Positions 1 through 9,224 of a DNA stretch of 64,000 nucleotides are shown one piece after another (position 1 is the first letter of the stretch; every line of letters begins with the position of its first letter). The DNA is from Thermodesulfovibrio sp. 3462-1 (lineage in GTDB: Bacteria; Nitrospirota; Thermodesulfovibrionia; Thermodesulfovibrionales; Thermodesulfovibrionaceae). Below the pieces are notes generated by a model. It did no database searches and was not told the origin of the DNA. It saw nothing but the letters and a program-made list of their open reading frames with translations. A program made the position numbers and the translations under genes. The DNA lies in contig NZ_CP144374.1 in the NCBI RefSeq assembly GCF_040451425.1, positions 496,001 to 560,000 of the forward strand, read 5' to 3'.

Positions 1-741
1 GATGTTCTTTTCATCGTAAACCCACAGGATTTAGAAGACTTTAAAAATCTTTTTTCAGATGGTTCTCATCTTGGTATGAGAATAGATTACAAAATTCAGG
101 AAAAACCTAACGGTCTTGCTGAGGGCTTAATCCTTGCTGAAGATTATTTAAAAGGTGATAAAGTGCTTTACCTTCTTGGAGATAACATATTCTTTGGCCA
201 TGATTTGGTAAAGATTTTAAAAGACGCCATGTTAGAAGTTGAAACAAAAGGAGGAGCTTACGTTTTTGGTTACTATGTAAAAGACCCAGAAAGGTTTGGA
301 ATAGTTGAGTTTGATGAAAATGGAAAGGTTTTATCTATAGAAGAAAAACCAAAGAAGCCTAAGTCTCACTATGCAGTTGTAGGAGCATACTTTTTTGATG
401 AAAATGCTTCCCAGATAGCGAGAAACGTAAAACCTTCAGACAGGGGAGAGCTTGAGATTACATCAGTTTTAGAAGAATACTTAAAAAGGGAAGCTTTGAA
501 GGTTAAACTTCTTGGTAGAGGTTTTGCATGGTTTGATGCAGGAACCCACGATAGCTTTTTGGAAGCTGGAGAGTTTGTAGCCACCATAGAAAAAAGAACG
601 GGCCTTATGATCGGATGTATAGAGGAGATAGCCTATCGGAACAGATGGATAACAAAAGAAGAGCTTTTGGAGTTAGCAAAACCGTTAAGTAAAACAGATT
701 ACGGTAGATACTTGGAAGCAATTGCAGAGGAAAATCCATGA
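1..741 (+). CDS. rfbA: Glucose-1-phosphate thymidylyltransferase, 5' end outside window
   Basis: Makes dTDP-glucose from glucose-1-phosphate and dTTP, the first step of dTDP-L-rhamnose synthesis in the cytoplasm. The reading frame is open from base 1, so the N-terminus with the nucleotide-binding GGxGTRL loop lies upstream of the window. Visible family features are the [11 protein letters not shown] stretch, [11 protein letters not shown], a [21 protein letters not shown] segment, YFFDENA and [10 protein letters not shown]. The gene overlaps rfbC by 4 nt (ATGA), the first link of an rfbACBD operon. The order and the motifs make the assignment firm. Only the missing start limits it. Confidence 0.93.
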   Translation, partial: DVLFIVNPQDLEDFKNLFSDGSHLGMRIDYKIQEKPNGLAEGLILAEDYLKGDKVLYLLGDNIFFGHDLVKILKDAMLEVETKGGAYVFGYYVKDPERFGIVEFDENGKVLSIEEKPKKPKSHYAVVGAYFFDENASQIARNVKPSDRGELEITSVLEEYLKREALKVKLLGRGFAWFDAGTHDSFLEAGEFVATIEKRTGLMIGCIEEIAYRNRWITKEELLELAKPLSKTDYGRYLEAIAEENP

Positions 742-1304
742 ACTTTGAATTTATAAGGTTAGAAATTCCAGATGTAATCCTTGTAAAGCCTAAAATCTTC
801 AAAGACCAAAGAGGTTTTTTCTTAGAATTTTACAAATCATCTGTGTTTAAAGAAAACGGTATAGACGTTTCTTTTGTGCAGGACAATCACTCAGGCTCTG
901 TAAAAGGTGTTTTAAGAGGTCTTCATTACCAGAAAAAACCAAAAGCTCAGGGAAAGCTTGTAAGATGTGTAAAAGGAAAGATATTCGACGTTGCCGTTGA
1001 TATCAGAAAAAACAGTCCTACATTTGGGAAATGGGTGGCAGTTTACCTTTCCGAGGAAGACCAGAATATGCTTTGGATTCCAGAAGGTTTTGCCCACGGA
1101 TTTTTAGTCGTTTCCGATTATGCTGAAGTTGTCTACAAAGTCTCCGGTGCTGAATACTCACCTCAACACGACGCAGGAATAAGATGGGACGACCCGGATA
1201 TAGGAATAAAATGGCCGTTAGAAGGCATAGAAAATGTAATTCTTTCAGATAAAGACAGTAAACTCCCATATTTAAAAGATTTAAAAGAGGAGGATTTACT
1301 TTGA
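738..1304 (+). CDS. rfbC: dTDP-4-dehydrorhamnose 3,5-epimerase
   Basis: Epimerises C3 and C5 of dTDP-4-keto-6-deoxyglucose. The 188-residue length is normal for RmlC. The cupin core shows RGLHYQ with the probable catalytic His63, then [19 protein letters not shown] and [12 protein letters not shown]. Its ATG overlaps the rfbA stop codon and its TGA overlaps the TTG start of rfbB, so translation is probably coupled along the rhamnose operon. No damage is visible. Confidence 0.95.
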   Translation: MNFEFIRLEIPDVILVKPKIFKDQRGFFLEFYKSSVFKENGIDVSFVQDNHSGSVKGVLRGLHYQKKPKAQGKLVRCVKGKIFDVAVDIRKNSPTFGKWVAVYLSEEDQNMLWIPEGFAHGFLVVSDYAEVVYKVSGAEYSPQHDAGIRWDDPDIGIKWPLEGIENVILSDKDSKLPYLKDLKEEDLL

Positions 1305-2293
1305 AAATTTTAGTGACAGGTGGAGCTGGTTTTATTGGAAGTGAGTTCGTAAGACAGGCAGTAAAGCAAAACCATAACGTCTGCGTTGTAGATGCCCTAA
1401 CTTACGCTGGAGATACAGAAAGATTAAAAGAAGTAGAACACTATATAACATTTTACCATGCTGATATAAGAGATTACGAAGAGATGGATAGTATCTTTGC
1501 CAAAGAAAAACCAGAAGCTGTTGTGCATTTCGCTGCAGAAAGCCATGTAGATAGAAGCATTTTAGAACCAAGGGGATTTTTACAAACAAACATAGAAGGA
1601 ACGTTCAACCTTTTAGAGCTCTCAAAGAAATACGGTGTCGAGAGGTTTATAAACATATCTACGGACGAAGTTTACGGAGAACTTGGAGAAGAAGGAAAAT
1701 TTACAGAAGAAACACCTTTAAAACCAAACTCCCCATACTCAGTCAGTAAAGCCTCACAGGATATGTTAGGAAGAGCCTATTACAGAACCTACGGTTTACC
1801 GGTAATTACTGTAAGGCCATCGAACAACTACGGACCTTGGCAGTATCCAGAAAAGCTTATACCAGTAGTAATAGTTAAGGCTTTAAAAAACCAGCCTATA
1901 CCAGTTTACGGCACTGGAAAAAACGTAAGAGAGTGGCTTTATGTATCGGACTGTGCCGAAGCGGTCTTAACTATTTTAGAAAAAGGGAAAATCGGTGAAG
2001 TATACAACGTGTCCAGCAGTGAAGAAAGAAGGAATATAGAAGTGGTAAAAGCAATACTTGATATACTGGGAAAACCTCACAACCTGATAGAGTTTGTAAA
2101 AGATAGACCCGGACACGATTACAGATACTCTACAGACTCTCAAAAAATATACAGAGAGCTTGGTTGGAAGGCAAAAACAAAGTTTGAAGAAGGCTTAGAA
2201 AAGACCGTTAAATGGTATTTAGACCATCAAGACTGGCTTGAAAAGAAAGTTAAAGATTTAGAAGAATTTTGGCAGAAGGTTTACAGAAAATGA
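1301..2293 (+). CDS. rfbB: dTDP-glucose 4,6-dehydratase
   Basis: NAD-dependent extended SDR that converts dTDP-glucose to dTDP-4-keto-6-deoxyglucose. The 330 residues begin with a Rossmann motif GGAGFIGSE, followed by STDEVYG (catalytic Thr/Asp/Glu region) and the YSVSK active-site motif near residue 150. The start is TTG at 1301. It is chosen because an AGAGGAGG ribosome-binding site lies at 1286-1293 and the protein then starts [13 protein letters not shown], as expected. The gene overlaps both neighbours by 4 nt. Confidence 0.95.
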   Translation: MKILVTGGAGFIGSEFVRQAVKQNHNVCVVDALTYAGDTERLKEVEHYITFYHADIRDYEEMDSIFAKEKPEAVVHFAAESHVDRSILEPRGFLQTNIEGTFNLLELSKKYGVERFINISTDEVYGELGEEGKFTEETPLKPNSPYSVSKASQDMLGRAYYRTYGLPVITVRPSNNYGPWQYPEKLIPVVIVKALKNQPIPVYGTGKNVREWLYVSDCAEAVLTILEKGKIGEVYNVSSSEERRNIEVVKAILDILGKPHNLIEFVKDRPGHDYRYSTDSQKIYRELGWKAKTKFEEGLEKTVKWYLDHQDWLEKKVKDLEEFWQKVYRK

Positions 2294-3126
2294 GATATCT
2301 TATAACAGGTGCAAAAGGGCAACTTGCAACTGAGTTTATAAAACACTTTCAACAACAGTCCGTAGAATACTTTGCATTTTCCAAAGAAGAACTTGACATT
2401 ACAAACTTTGATACAGTTTACAAAACATTAAAAGAGATAAAACCAGATGTAGTTATAAACTGCGCCGCTTACAACCTTGTAGACAACGCAGAAAAAGAGC
2501 CAGAAAAAGCTTACTCTATAAATGCTGTAGGTCCTTACAACCTTGCTTTGGCATCTAAAGAAATAAAAGCTAAGTTTATACATTACTCAACAGACTACGT
2601 CTTCGATGGAACAAAAGAAGGTCTATACACCGAAGAAGACACTCCAAATCCTTTAAACGAATATGGAAAAAGTAAACTTTTAGGTGAAAATCTGGCTAAA
2701 ATTAACGAAAATAGCTTAATATTCAGAGTTAGCTGGATATACGGTGAAGGAAAACAAAACTTTCTTTACAAGCTCTTGAGTTGGGCTAAAGATAATGAAG
2801 TTTTGAAAGTAGCTATAAATGAGTTTTCAGTACCAACTTCTACTTCCTTCATAGTAGATAAAACACTCAAAGCTATAAACAAAGAACTTAGAGGGCTTTA
2901 CCATCTTGTTCCTAACGGATATGCTTCTCGCTACGAATGGGCAAAGCTCATCTTAAAGAACTATGGTATAAAAAAGATTATAATACCCGTAAGTAAAGAA
3001 ACATTTAACTTGGTGGCAAAAAGACCAAGCTTTTCGGTCCTTGACAGTGATAAAATACAAAAAGGGTTAAATGAAGTCTTTGAAGAATGGGATGAGATAT
3101 TTATCAGATGGTGTAGAACTCAGTAA
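2290..3126 (+). CDS. rfbD: dTDP-4-dehydrorhamnose reductase
   Basis: Last step of dTDP-L-rhamnose synthesis. The 278-residue SDR has [12 protein letters not shown] at the N-terminus, [10 protein letters not shown], and YGKSK as the YxxxK catalytic pair. I start it at ATG 2290, which overlaps the rfbB stop as ATGA. An upstream TTG at 2269 would only add seven unlikely residues. Its TAA shares a base with the ATG of the next gene, a flippase fragment, so that fragment was once the fifth gene of the operon. Confidence 0.95.
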   Translation: MRYLITGAKGQLATEFIKHFQQQSVEYFAFSKEELDITNFDTVYKTLKEIKPDVVINCAAYNLVDNAEKEPEKAYSINAVGPYNLALASKEIKAKFIHYSTDYVFDGTKEGLYTEEDTPNPLNEYGKSKLLGENLAKINENSLIFRVSWIYGEGKQNFLYKLLSWAKDNEVLKVAINEFSVPTSTSFIVDKTLKAINKELRGLYHLVPNGYASRYEWAKLILKNYGIKKIIIPVSKETFNLVAKRPSFSVLDSDKIQKGLNEVFEEWDEIFIRWCRTQ

Positions 3127-3377
3127 TGAATAAGAAAAGGTTTATAGAAAATATTCTTTCTTTATATCTTTTACAGGTTGTAAATTACATCTTACCTTTG
3201 ATAACTTTACCTTATCTTGTAAGAGTTTTGGGACCTGAAAAGTATGGTCTCATTTCTTTTGCGCAGGCATTTTGTGGATATTTTCAAATTCTGACCGACT
3301 ATGGTTTCAATCTTTCAGCAACAAGGGAGATTTCTATACACAGGGAGGATAAAAATTTAGGGTATTTAAAAACCTGA
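3126..3377 (+). pseudogene. N-terminal fragment of a Wzx-type O-antigen flippase
   Basis: Only 83 codons remain of a polysaccharide flippase that is normally about 400-480 residues. The retained part matches the start of the family: two membrane-spanning stretches, [25 protein letters not shown] and [13 protein letters not shown]. The frame ends in a TGA within AT-rich DNA (3378-3525) that shows no other coding signal. Its position, directly coupled to rfbD, suggests the rhamnose operon once continued into its own export gene and was cut by a rearrangement at about 3370. Confidence 0.8.
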
Positions 3378-3525
3378 GCATTAATTCAAGGAGAATTGAT
3401 AAAAATATAAAAAATAAAAATAGGTTAAATAAGTTTTTTGATAATATCCTCATTTACATAAGCATAACATTATATAATTATATAATTTGTTAAGATTGCG
3501 AATAGATAAACAAAGCAATTTAGTA

Positions 3526-5082
3526 ATGAATAAGACTGCTCAAATCCGTGGAAGTCTTCTATCTCGTAACACACTCCTGAACTTCATAGGTCAGGCAGTT
3601 CATATGCTTGCGAGCATAATTACTATCCCTTTCATTGTTCGTGGGCTCGGGATTGAACGGTTTGGACTTCTGTCATTAGTGTGGGTGATTTTTGGATATT
3701 TTGCTATATTTGATTTAGGTATAGGTAGAGCAACTACTAAATTTGTAGCGGAAGCTTTGGGGAAAGGGGAAGAAAATGAAATTCCGCACCTTGTCTGGAT
3801 AGCGGTTACGATCCAAGTCATATTGGGTATTGTTGGTGCCCTTGCTTTGATTGGAATTACACCTTTGCTTGTTGAGCGTATCCTTAAAATTCCTTCAGAC
3901 CTTATAGGTGAAGCAAAAGCCACTTTTTACGTTCTTGCCTTGTCATTGCCAGTGGTTTTTATCTCAGGCTCCTTTAGGGGTCTTCTTGAGGCAGTCCAAC
4001 GTTTTGATTTAGTCAATGCCGTAACAGTTCCAGCTAGTGTATTGAACTATATTCTTACTTTAATAGGGATAGGATTAAGTTTAAAATTACCTGGTATAGT
4101 GGCTTTAATACTATTTTCAAGGTTTGGGGTATTAGCCGCTTTTGTGATGCTTAACCTTCGCATTATGCCATGGCTGAGGAAATATTCAGTATCTTTCTCT
4201 CTTTTTTCTCTTTTTCCTCGCCTCTTTTCCTTCGGTGGATGGGTTACGGTTTCGGGCATTGTAGGACCGATTTTAGTATATTTAGATCGATTTCTTATTG
4301 GGGCACTTATCTCAATGTCTGCGGTAGCATATTACACAGCTTCATATGAAGCTGTTACTCGTCTTTGGATTATTCCAAGTAGCTTAGTTATGGCATTATT
4401 TCCTGCTTTTAGTGCTTTAGAAGGAATGAGAGATAGGGAGAGACTTCAATTTTTCTTTATTCGTTCTGTTAAATATATCTTTCTGACATTAGGATTAGTT
4501 GTTTTAATTATATCGCTATTCGCTAAAGAAATCTTACAAATATGGCTGGGGGTTGACTTTGCAATGAAAAGTGAGGCAGTTCTTCAAATCCTTGCCCTTG
4601 CTGTGTTGATTAACTCCCTTGCTCATTTTCCTTTTGCACTTCTTCAGGGTATAGGACGCCCTGATCTTCTTGCTAAGTTTCATCTGCTCGAACTTCCTAT
4701 TTACGTCGGCATGGCAGGTGGACTGGTTAAAGTTTGGGGAATTACTGGAGCAGCGTTGGCATGGACCCTATGAGTAGCACTTGATGCTCTTTTGCTGTTC
4801 GTTGCTACATTTAAAGTTTGCAGTTTCTCGTCTCGTGTGTTTACAGTTAGTAGCATAACGCTCGCAGGAGTTACCATTTTGTTACTTGTAAGCATGACTG
4901 TGGGATTAAAATTCTTGGTTGGTGTTCTCTCCTTTTTTGCTAAGCTTATGCTCTTTGTAGTTCTTCTTAGCTTTTTTACCTATTTTATCTGGATAAAGCT
5001 TTTACTTTTAGATACTTCAGATAAAAGAATAGTTCTGAAAGAATGGATAAATTTATGGCGAAGAATCAAAAACATATTATAA
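3526..5082 (+). pseudogene. Wzx-type polysaccharide flippase with an in-frame nonsense codon
   Basis: Multispanning flippase expected to move lipid-linked oligosaccharide across the inner membrane. From ATG 3526 (an alternative TTG start lies at 3487) the frame runs to a TGA at 4771-4773. It then continues in the same frame to 5082 with good hydrophobic protein (VALDALLLFVATFKV and further membrane segments). The codon before the break and the one after it fit family sequence, so a single CGA-to-TGA change is the simplest history. The protein is about 415 residues to the stop and 519 if read through. The last 100 residues, including the final helices, would be lost, so function is doubtful. 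The next gene starts 40 nt inside its 3' end. Confidence 0.8.
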
Positions 5083-6106
5083 TAAATCAAGGCATACGTG
5101 TTTGGGATATTAGAACGTGGCTGCTGTGCGGTGATGAGGGGGTACTTCTTTACCAAGGACTTAAAGATCGCCTTTTTGGGGCACCGGGTATTTGGACGCT
5201 TATGCGATGTTTGAGGTGTGACCTTGTGTGGTTGAATCCACGTCCTATTCCCACCGATATCCATAAACTCTATTCAGAATACTACACACATCAGTTAGAG
5301 AACTCACCAAAGGAAAGCTTTGCGAGTCTGCGTAGGGCTATCAAAAACAATATTTTGCGACGATATGGTTATTCAGTAGATATAAAGGGAGGATTACTTG
5401 ACTTACTGGGACGAATCTTTTCTTGTATAGGTCCTCTCAAGGAAATCGTTGGTGGAAATATCATGTATCTTAAGGCAATTGATGGAGGCAGGCTTTTGGA
5501 TGTCGGCTGTGGAAGTGGAAATTTCTAGGCTCAGATGAAAGGATTGGGATGGAAAGTTGTTGGAGTTGACCCTGATTCAAAAGCTGTGCAAATTGCAAGG
5601 GAGGAGTTCGACCTTGAGGTTTTTCAGGGTACATTGGAGGAAGCTAAATTTCCCGATAATAGCTTTGATGTTATTACTATGAATCATGTTATTGAGCATG
5701 TTCCAGACCCGATTGTGCTTCTTACTGAGTGCCGTAGAGTTCTCAAGCCAGAGGGAAAGTTGATGGTAGTTACACCGAATATCGGCAGTTTAGGACGACG
5801 CTTATTCGGTGAATATTGGCTACATTGGGATCCTCCACGTCATCTGTTCCTATTCTCACCTAAATCGCTACGGACATGTGCTGAGCGGGCAGGATTGATT
5901 GTTCGGGCTATTTGGACTACTTCTAAGGGAGCACGTTTTCTATGGGAGGCAAGCTATTTGATCAAGCGAGATGGGAATCTACCCGGGGTTCACCTCAAAG
6001 ACAGGACACGCGATTGAAATTGGAAGGTTTAGTTTTCTGGGCGATAGAATACATTCTTAACTATGTGGGGGTTGGCGAAGAAATAGTGCTTGAAGCGACT
6101 AAATAG
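5043..6106 (+). pseudogene. Class I SAM-dependent methyltransferase, broken twice
   Basis: The N-terminal half (MDKFMAKNQK... with a CLRCDLVWLNPRP segment) leads into the SAM-binding motif LLDVGCGSGNF, where a TAG at 5526-5528 interrupts the frame. The same frame resumes with AQMKGLGWKVVGVDPDS, the expected next strand, and continues through ITMNHVIEHVPDP and HWDPPRHLFLFSPKSL. A second lesion, apparent loss of one G from a G run at 5985-5988, shifts the frame. In the other frame the protein continues GSPQRQDTRLKLEGLVFWAIEYILNYVGVGEEI to a TAG at 6104-6106. The restored protein would be about 354 residues. It probably once methylated a sugar of the surface polymer, but the substrate is unknown. 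Confidence 0.78.
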
Positions 6107-6188
6107 GTGGAGTGATAGAACTAGTGCATAAAAAAGATGTATGCTGTAAGCGAGCAAGACCCCGTTCTAAGTTTGCATGAAACCTTAA

Positions 6189-6329
6189 CTAATAGAGAAA
6201 ATAAAAGATTGCTTCGAAAATTTTGAAGAAAGGTATAAAGACTTTGATTATTACAGGCAAGTTATAAAAAACGAACCTCAAAAGTTTGTAGAGGATTTGA
6301 AAAAAATTTTTGTTAAAGTAGAGAAGTAA
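6189..6329 (+). pseudogene. C-terminal remnant of an unidentified protein
   Basis: An open stretch of about 46 codons without a start codon, reading IEKIKDCFENFEERYKDFD... and ending in KKIFVKVEK and TAA. It is lysine- and glutamate-rich and looks like the tail of a longer cytoplasmic protein whose front was deleted. It lies between the broken methyltransferase and the sulfotransferase. I do not recognise the family. The DNA at 6107-6188 shows nothing convincing. Confidence 0.35.
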
Positions 6330-6337
6330 AATAATAA

Positions 6338-7123
6338 ATGATTGACATAAGTAATACCAAAATAATGAAAACAAATAAAATTCCAAATTTTTTTATTGTT
6401 GGAGCACAGAAAGCGGGGACAACTTCTCTTTACGAGTATCTCAAAGAACACCCTGAAATATATATGTCTCCCGTAAAAGAACCTCATTACTTTGCAAAAG
6501 ACCTTGACTATGAAAACATGAGACGAGATATGAAAAGAACTACGATTTTTATAAGAACTCTTGAAGAGTATCTTGAACTTTTCAATGGTGTAAAAAATGA
6601 AAAAGCAATAGGTGAAGCATCTCCGTCTTACCTTTACTCAAAGGTTGCAGCTTATGAGATAAAAAAGTTCAATCCAGATGCAAAAGTAATAATGATTTTG
6701 AGAGACCCGGTCGAAAGGGCTTACTCTCATTACCTTATGAACTTAAGAGATGGTTTGACTTCTGAGAAAGATTTTATAAAAGAAGTTTTGTCTGATTTGA
6801 AAAAACCTAAAAAAGGATGGGGTATTTCACATCTCTATATTGAGTTGGGGTTATATTATGAGCAAGTGAAAAGGTATTTAGATACATTTCCGAAAGACAA
6901 TGTGAAGATTCTTCTCTACGAAGATTTTAAATTAAACACTTATGAGGTTATCAAAGATATTTTCAGTTTTCTCGGGGTTGAAAATAATTTCTACTCACCT
7001 AAGTTTGAGCATATTTTCATGGAAGGAGTTACGGTGAAGTATCCGAAATTGAACAAATTGCTAAAGATGATATACTCAGATTACAAGAACTATACTGACC
7101 CCCATAGGGAGTGGACACGGTAA
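6338..7123 (+). pseudogene. Sulfotransferase truncated at its 3' end by an IS element
   Basis: PAPS-dependent sulfotransferase of the carbohydrate/heparan type. The 5'-phosphosulfate loop VGAQKAGTTSL lies near residues 20-30 and the 3'-phosphate motif LRDPVERAYSHYL near residue 127, with the downstream YYEQVKRYLDTFP region also present. Native sequence stops near residue 251. The last ten or so codons (YTDPHREWTR) are the left end of the IS that begins at 7090. Members are usually about 280-310 residues, so a C-terminal piece is lost. ATG 6365 is an alternative start. It belongs functionally with cysC and cysQ at 9-10.6 kb, which make PAPS and remove PAP. Confidence 0.8.
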
Positions 7124-8346
7124 ATGTGTAGAGCCAGGCATTCTCACTCCCTCTTCTGACTGGACAGCCGAGGGTTGAAGAGCTGCAGACTTTCTGCATA
7201 AGCAGAGGGAAATAACCTATCAAGGAGGTAAAAAGAATGAAACAGAGGAAATGGACAGTAGATGAAAAATTGGCAATAGTCCTTGAGGGGCTAAAGGAAA
7301 AGGGGGCTTATCAATGGCTCATATGATGATAATCATTACAGGGCAGAGATAGAGAGGCTTCAGAAGGCCATCGGCAAGCAGGCCATACAGATAGAGATTT
7401 TAAAAAAACGGAAGAGCTAATGGGAACAAGGTAGAGGCGGTGCAGTGGCTTAAGGGTTCAGGATACACCATAAAAGATGCCTGTAAAGCTCTGGGGATAT
7501 CAAGGAGCAGCTATTATAGTGCTGCCAGGGGGAAAGGTGTTAATGAGAGGGAAGTATCTCTTAAGGGATAACGAGCTTGTTGAAAAGATAAAGACAGGGC
7601 ATCCCTTTTGGGGATACAGGAGAGTGACTGCCTGGCTAAGGCATAGAGAAGGCTTAAAGGTGAATCACAAGAGGGTTCAGGGGATCATGAAGAAACATGG
7701 GCTGCTTACACCGAGACAGTTCATAAGGCAAAGAGGAGTTCTCAGAGGAGCAAACCCAGGGCTGAAAGACCGAGGCAGTATTGGGGAATAGATATGACGG
7801 AATTCATGGTATCTTCTATTGGATGGGTATATCTGGTAATAGTGCTTGACTGGTATACGAAGAAGATAGTGGGCTGGAATCTCACATTAAGGAGCAGGGC
7901 AGGAGAATGGGAGGAGGCACTGGAGATGGCAGTAGAGAAGGAATTTCCAGATGGTGTAAGAGGGCAAAGGCTAAAACTTATAAGTGACAATGGTTCGCAG
8001 CCGACAGCTACCTCATTTATGAGGGATATGGCAACACTCGGTATTGAGCAGATATTCACCAGTTATGATAATCCAAAGGGCAATGCAGATACCAGAGAGG
8101 ATGATGAGGACAATAAAAGAGGAGGTAATCTGGCTTAATGAGTTTGGGAGTTTTGAGGAGGCAAGGGAAAGGATAGGAAGATGGATAGAGGTTGATTATA
8201 ACAAACTATACGTGCACAGTGGGCTGGGCTATATAAGTCCAGAATAATTTGAGGCTGAGTATAAGAGAGAATATTTCCTGGAGGCAGCATGACATCTACA
8301 TCTTTAGGGCATAAAAAATGTCTTGACAAATGGGGCTGCAGCACAG
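7090..8346 (+). mobile_element. IS3-family insertion sequence, copy 1 (defective)
   Basis: A 1257-bp element repeated almost identically at 27121-28377. The ends are imperfect inverted repeats. The left begins CTATACTGACCCCC, and the right, read on the opposite strand, begins CTGTGCTGCAGCCCC. The boundaries are set where the two copies stop matching. The transposase genes inside are broken. No target-site duplication is visible: the left flank is sulfotransferase sequence ending ACAAGAA and the right flank begins TATACTTC. A TTGACA box near the right end points outward. Confidence 0.88.
7237..8292 (+). pseudogene. IS3-family transposase OrfA/OrfB, degraded (copy 1)
   Basis: OrfA starts at ATG 7237 behind AAGGAGG and reads MKQRKWTVDEKLAIVLEGLK, the family's helix-turn-helix start, but stops after 29 codons. 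Remains of its leucine-zipper part (YRAEIERLQKAIGKQ) follow in another frame. OrfB is recognisable in pieces: KDACKALGISRSSYY, GHPFWGYRRVTAWLRH, WGIDMTEFM (first Asp), LISDNGSQ (second Asp) and TIKEEVIWLNEF. It carries single-base shifts near 7560, 7715 and 8095, and a TAA at about 8246 inside its last 20 codons. It cannot produce an active enzyme. Confidence 0.82.
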
Positions 8347-8352
8347 TATACT
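8323..8352 (+). promoter_or_regulatory. Hybrid promoter: IS-borne -35 plus flanking -10
   Basis: TTGACA at 8323-8328 lies inside the right terminal repeat of the IS. After 18 nt comes TATACT at 8347-8352, the first bases outside the element. A perfect -35 and a near-perfect -10 facing the HicB-like gene 50 nt downstream form a classic IS-created hybrid promoter. Copy 2 has the same -35 but only AAATAT at the equivalent place. Confidence 0.6.
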
Positions 8353-8403
8353 TCTGTAGAACTTCAACATAAAGTTCTTGAATGGTGGTGGTGGGGGATT
8401 AAT

Positions 8404-8628
8404 ATGGCGGAGGTGAAAAGATTGTCAAAGAAAAAGTTCTTTGACTATATAGAATGGGATCCAGTAACTAAACTATATGTTGGTATTATTCCATATGTTC
8501 CTGGAGCCCGCTCTCAAGGGAAAACCTTAGAAGAACTAAACCAGAATCTTAAAGAAGTTTTGGAATTATGTTTAGAAGAAATGGAAGATATTGAAGAAAG
8601 TTATATATCACATTACCAACAGGGGTAA
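8404..8628 (+). CDS. HicB-family antitoxin-like protein (no HicA neighbour)
   Basis: A 74-residue protein beginning MAEVKRLSKKKFFDYIEWDP. The segment LYVGIIPYVPGARSQGKTLEELNQNLKEVLELCLEEME matches the partial RNase-H-fold N-domain of HicB antitoxins (G-x-x-P-x-x-P-G followed by TLEEL and an ELCLEE helix). I start it at ATG 8404, where homology begins. The open frame extends upstream to a TTG inside the IS. No HicA toxin is visible on either side, and no DNA-binding tail is evident, so it is either an orphan or the survivor of a pair cut by the IS. The gap 8629-8722 holds nothing I can name. Confidence 0.65.
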   Translation: MAEVKRLSKKKFFDYIEWDPVTKLYVGIIPYVPGARSQGKTLEELNQNLKEVLELCLEEMEDIEESYISHYQQG

Positions 8629-8722
8629 CGGAGGGCAGGAAGTTTTTCACAGGGATTATGAAGTCTGAATCCTCTTAAAACAGAAGGGATTAAACTGCGG
8701 TGAAAGGTGAAGGGATAGTTAG

Positions 8723-9121
8723 ATGATAGTGAAAAATACATTTTATAGCACTATAAATGCGTTTTTAAGGTTTTCATCCACAGCTCTACTTTACATAATC
8801 CTTGCTCGTGCTTTGGGAGTTGAGGAGTTTGGGCGGTTTGCTTTTGCTTTATCTTTTAGCGGCACATTTCTAACATTTATTGATTATGGGTTCAATCTTT
8901 TAGTTGTTAAAGAAGTATCCCAGAATCCAGAAAAGATATCAGATTTAGTAAAGTCAATTATAAATGCAAAGATACTGTTATCTTTATTCTTTACATTAAT
9001 TTTATTTTTAACCCTTAAAATATTAAATTATCCGAAGGAAACTGTAATTATAGTTGCCATATTGTGGTTATCAGTCATCTTTTATTCTTTTGGTTTTTTC
9101 TTTAATTTGGAGGCAGCATGA
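8723..9121 (+). pseudogene. N-terminal fragment of a third Wzx-type flippase
   Basis: About 129 codons of a polysaccharide flippase: STALLYIILARALGVEEFGRFAFALSF, DYGFNLLVVKEVSQNPEKISDLV and two further hydrophobic helices. Homology ends at FFFN. The final residues LEAA and the stop come from a leftover IS right end that starts at about 9108. Intact relatives have 400 or more residues, so at least two thirds is missing. It begins with ATG at 8723, behind a GAAGGG-type ribosome-binding site. Confidence 0.8.
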
Positions 9122-9177
9122 CCTCTACAACTTTAGGGCATAAAAAAGTCTTGACAAATGGGGTGGGGTGCAGCACA
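9108..9177 (+). mobile_element. Solo right end of the same IS3-family element
   Basis: The sequence TGGAGGCAGCATGACC and the following bases, through the TTGACAAATGGGG box to GCAGCACA, match the last 70 bp of the two full IS copies with small differences. The left part of the element and the 3' part of the flippase are absent. This is what remains after an IS-adjacent deletion or recombination between copies. Confidence 0.8.
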
Positions 9178-9224
9178 CCCAGAAGGCTATGGCTTAAGAG
9201 GATAAAGGTGGGAGGGGTGGTCTT

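Noticed and set aside
4771-4773. TGA in the flippase as a selenocysteine codon
   Set aside because: No selenocysteine is known in Wzx proteins, no obvious SECIS hairpin follows at once, and the position fits an Arg-like residue. A nonsense mutation is simpler.
5526-5528. TAG in the methyltransferase as pyrrolysine
   Set aside because: No pyrrolysine genes are in view, the family (sugar methyltransferase type) does not use it, and a second lesion downstream shows that the gene is decaying.
8640-8700. Possible small hairpin AATCC...GGATT after the HicB-like gene as a terminator
   Set aside because: The stem is short and bulged and no T run follows on either strand.
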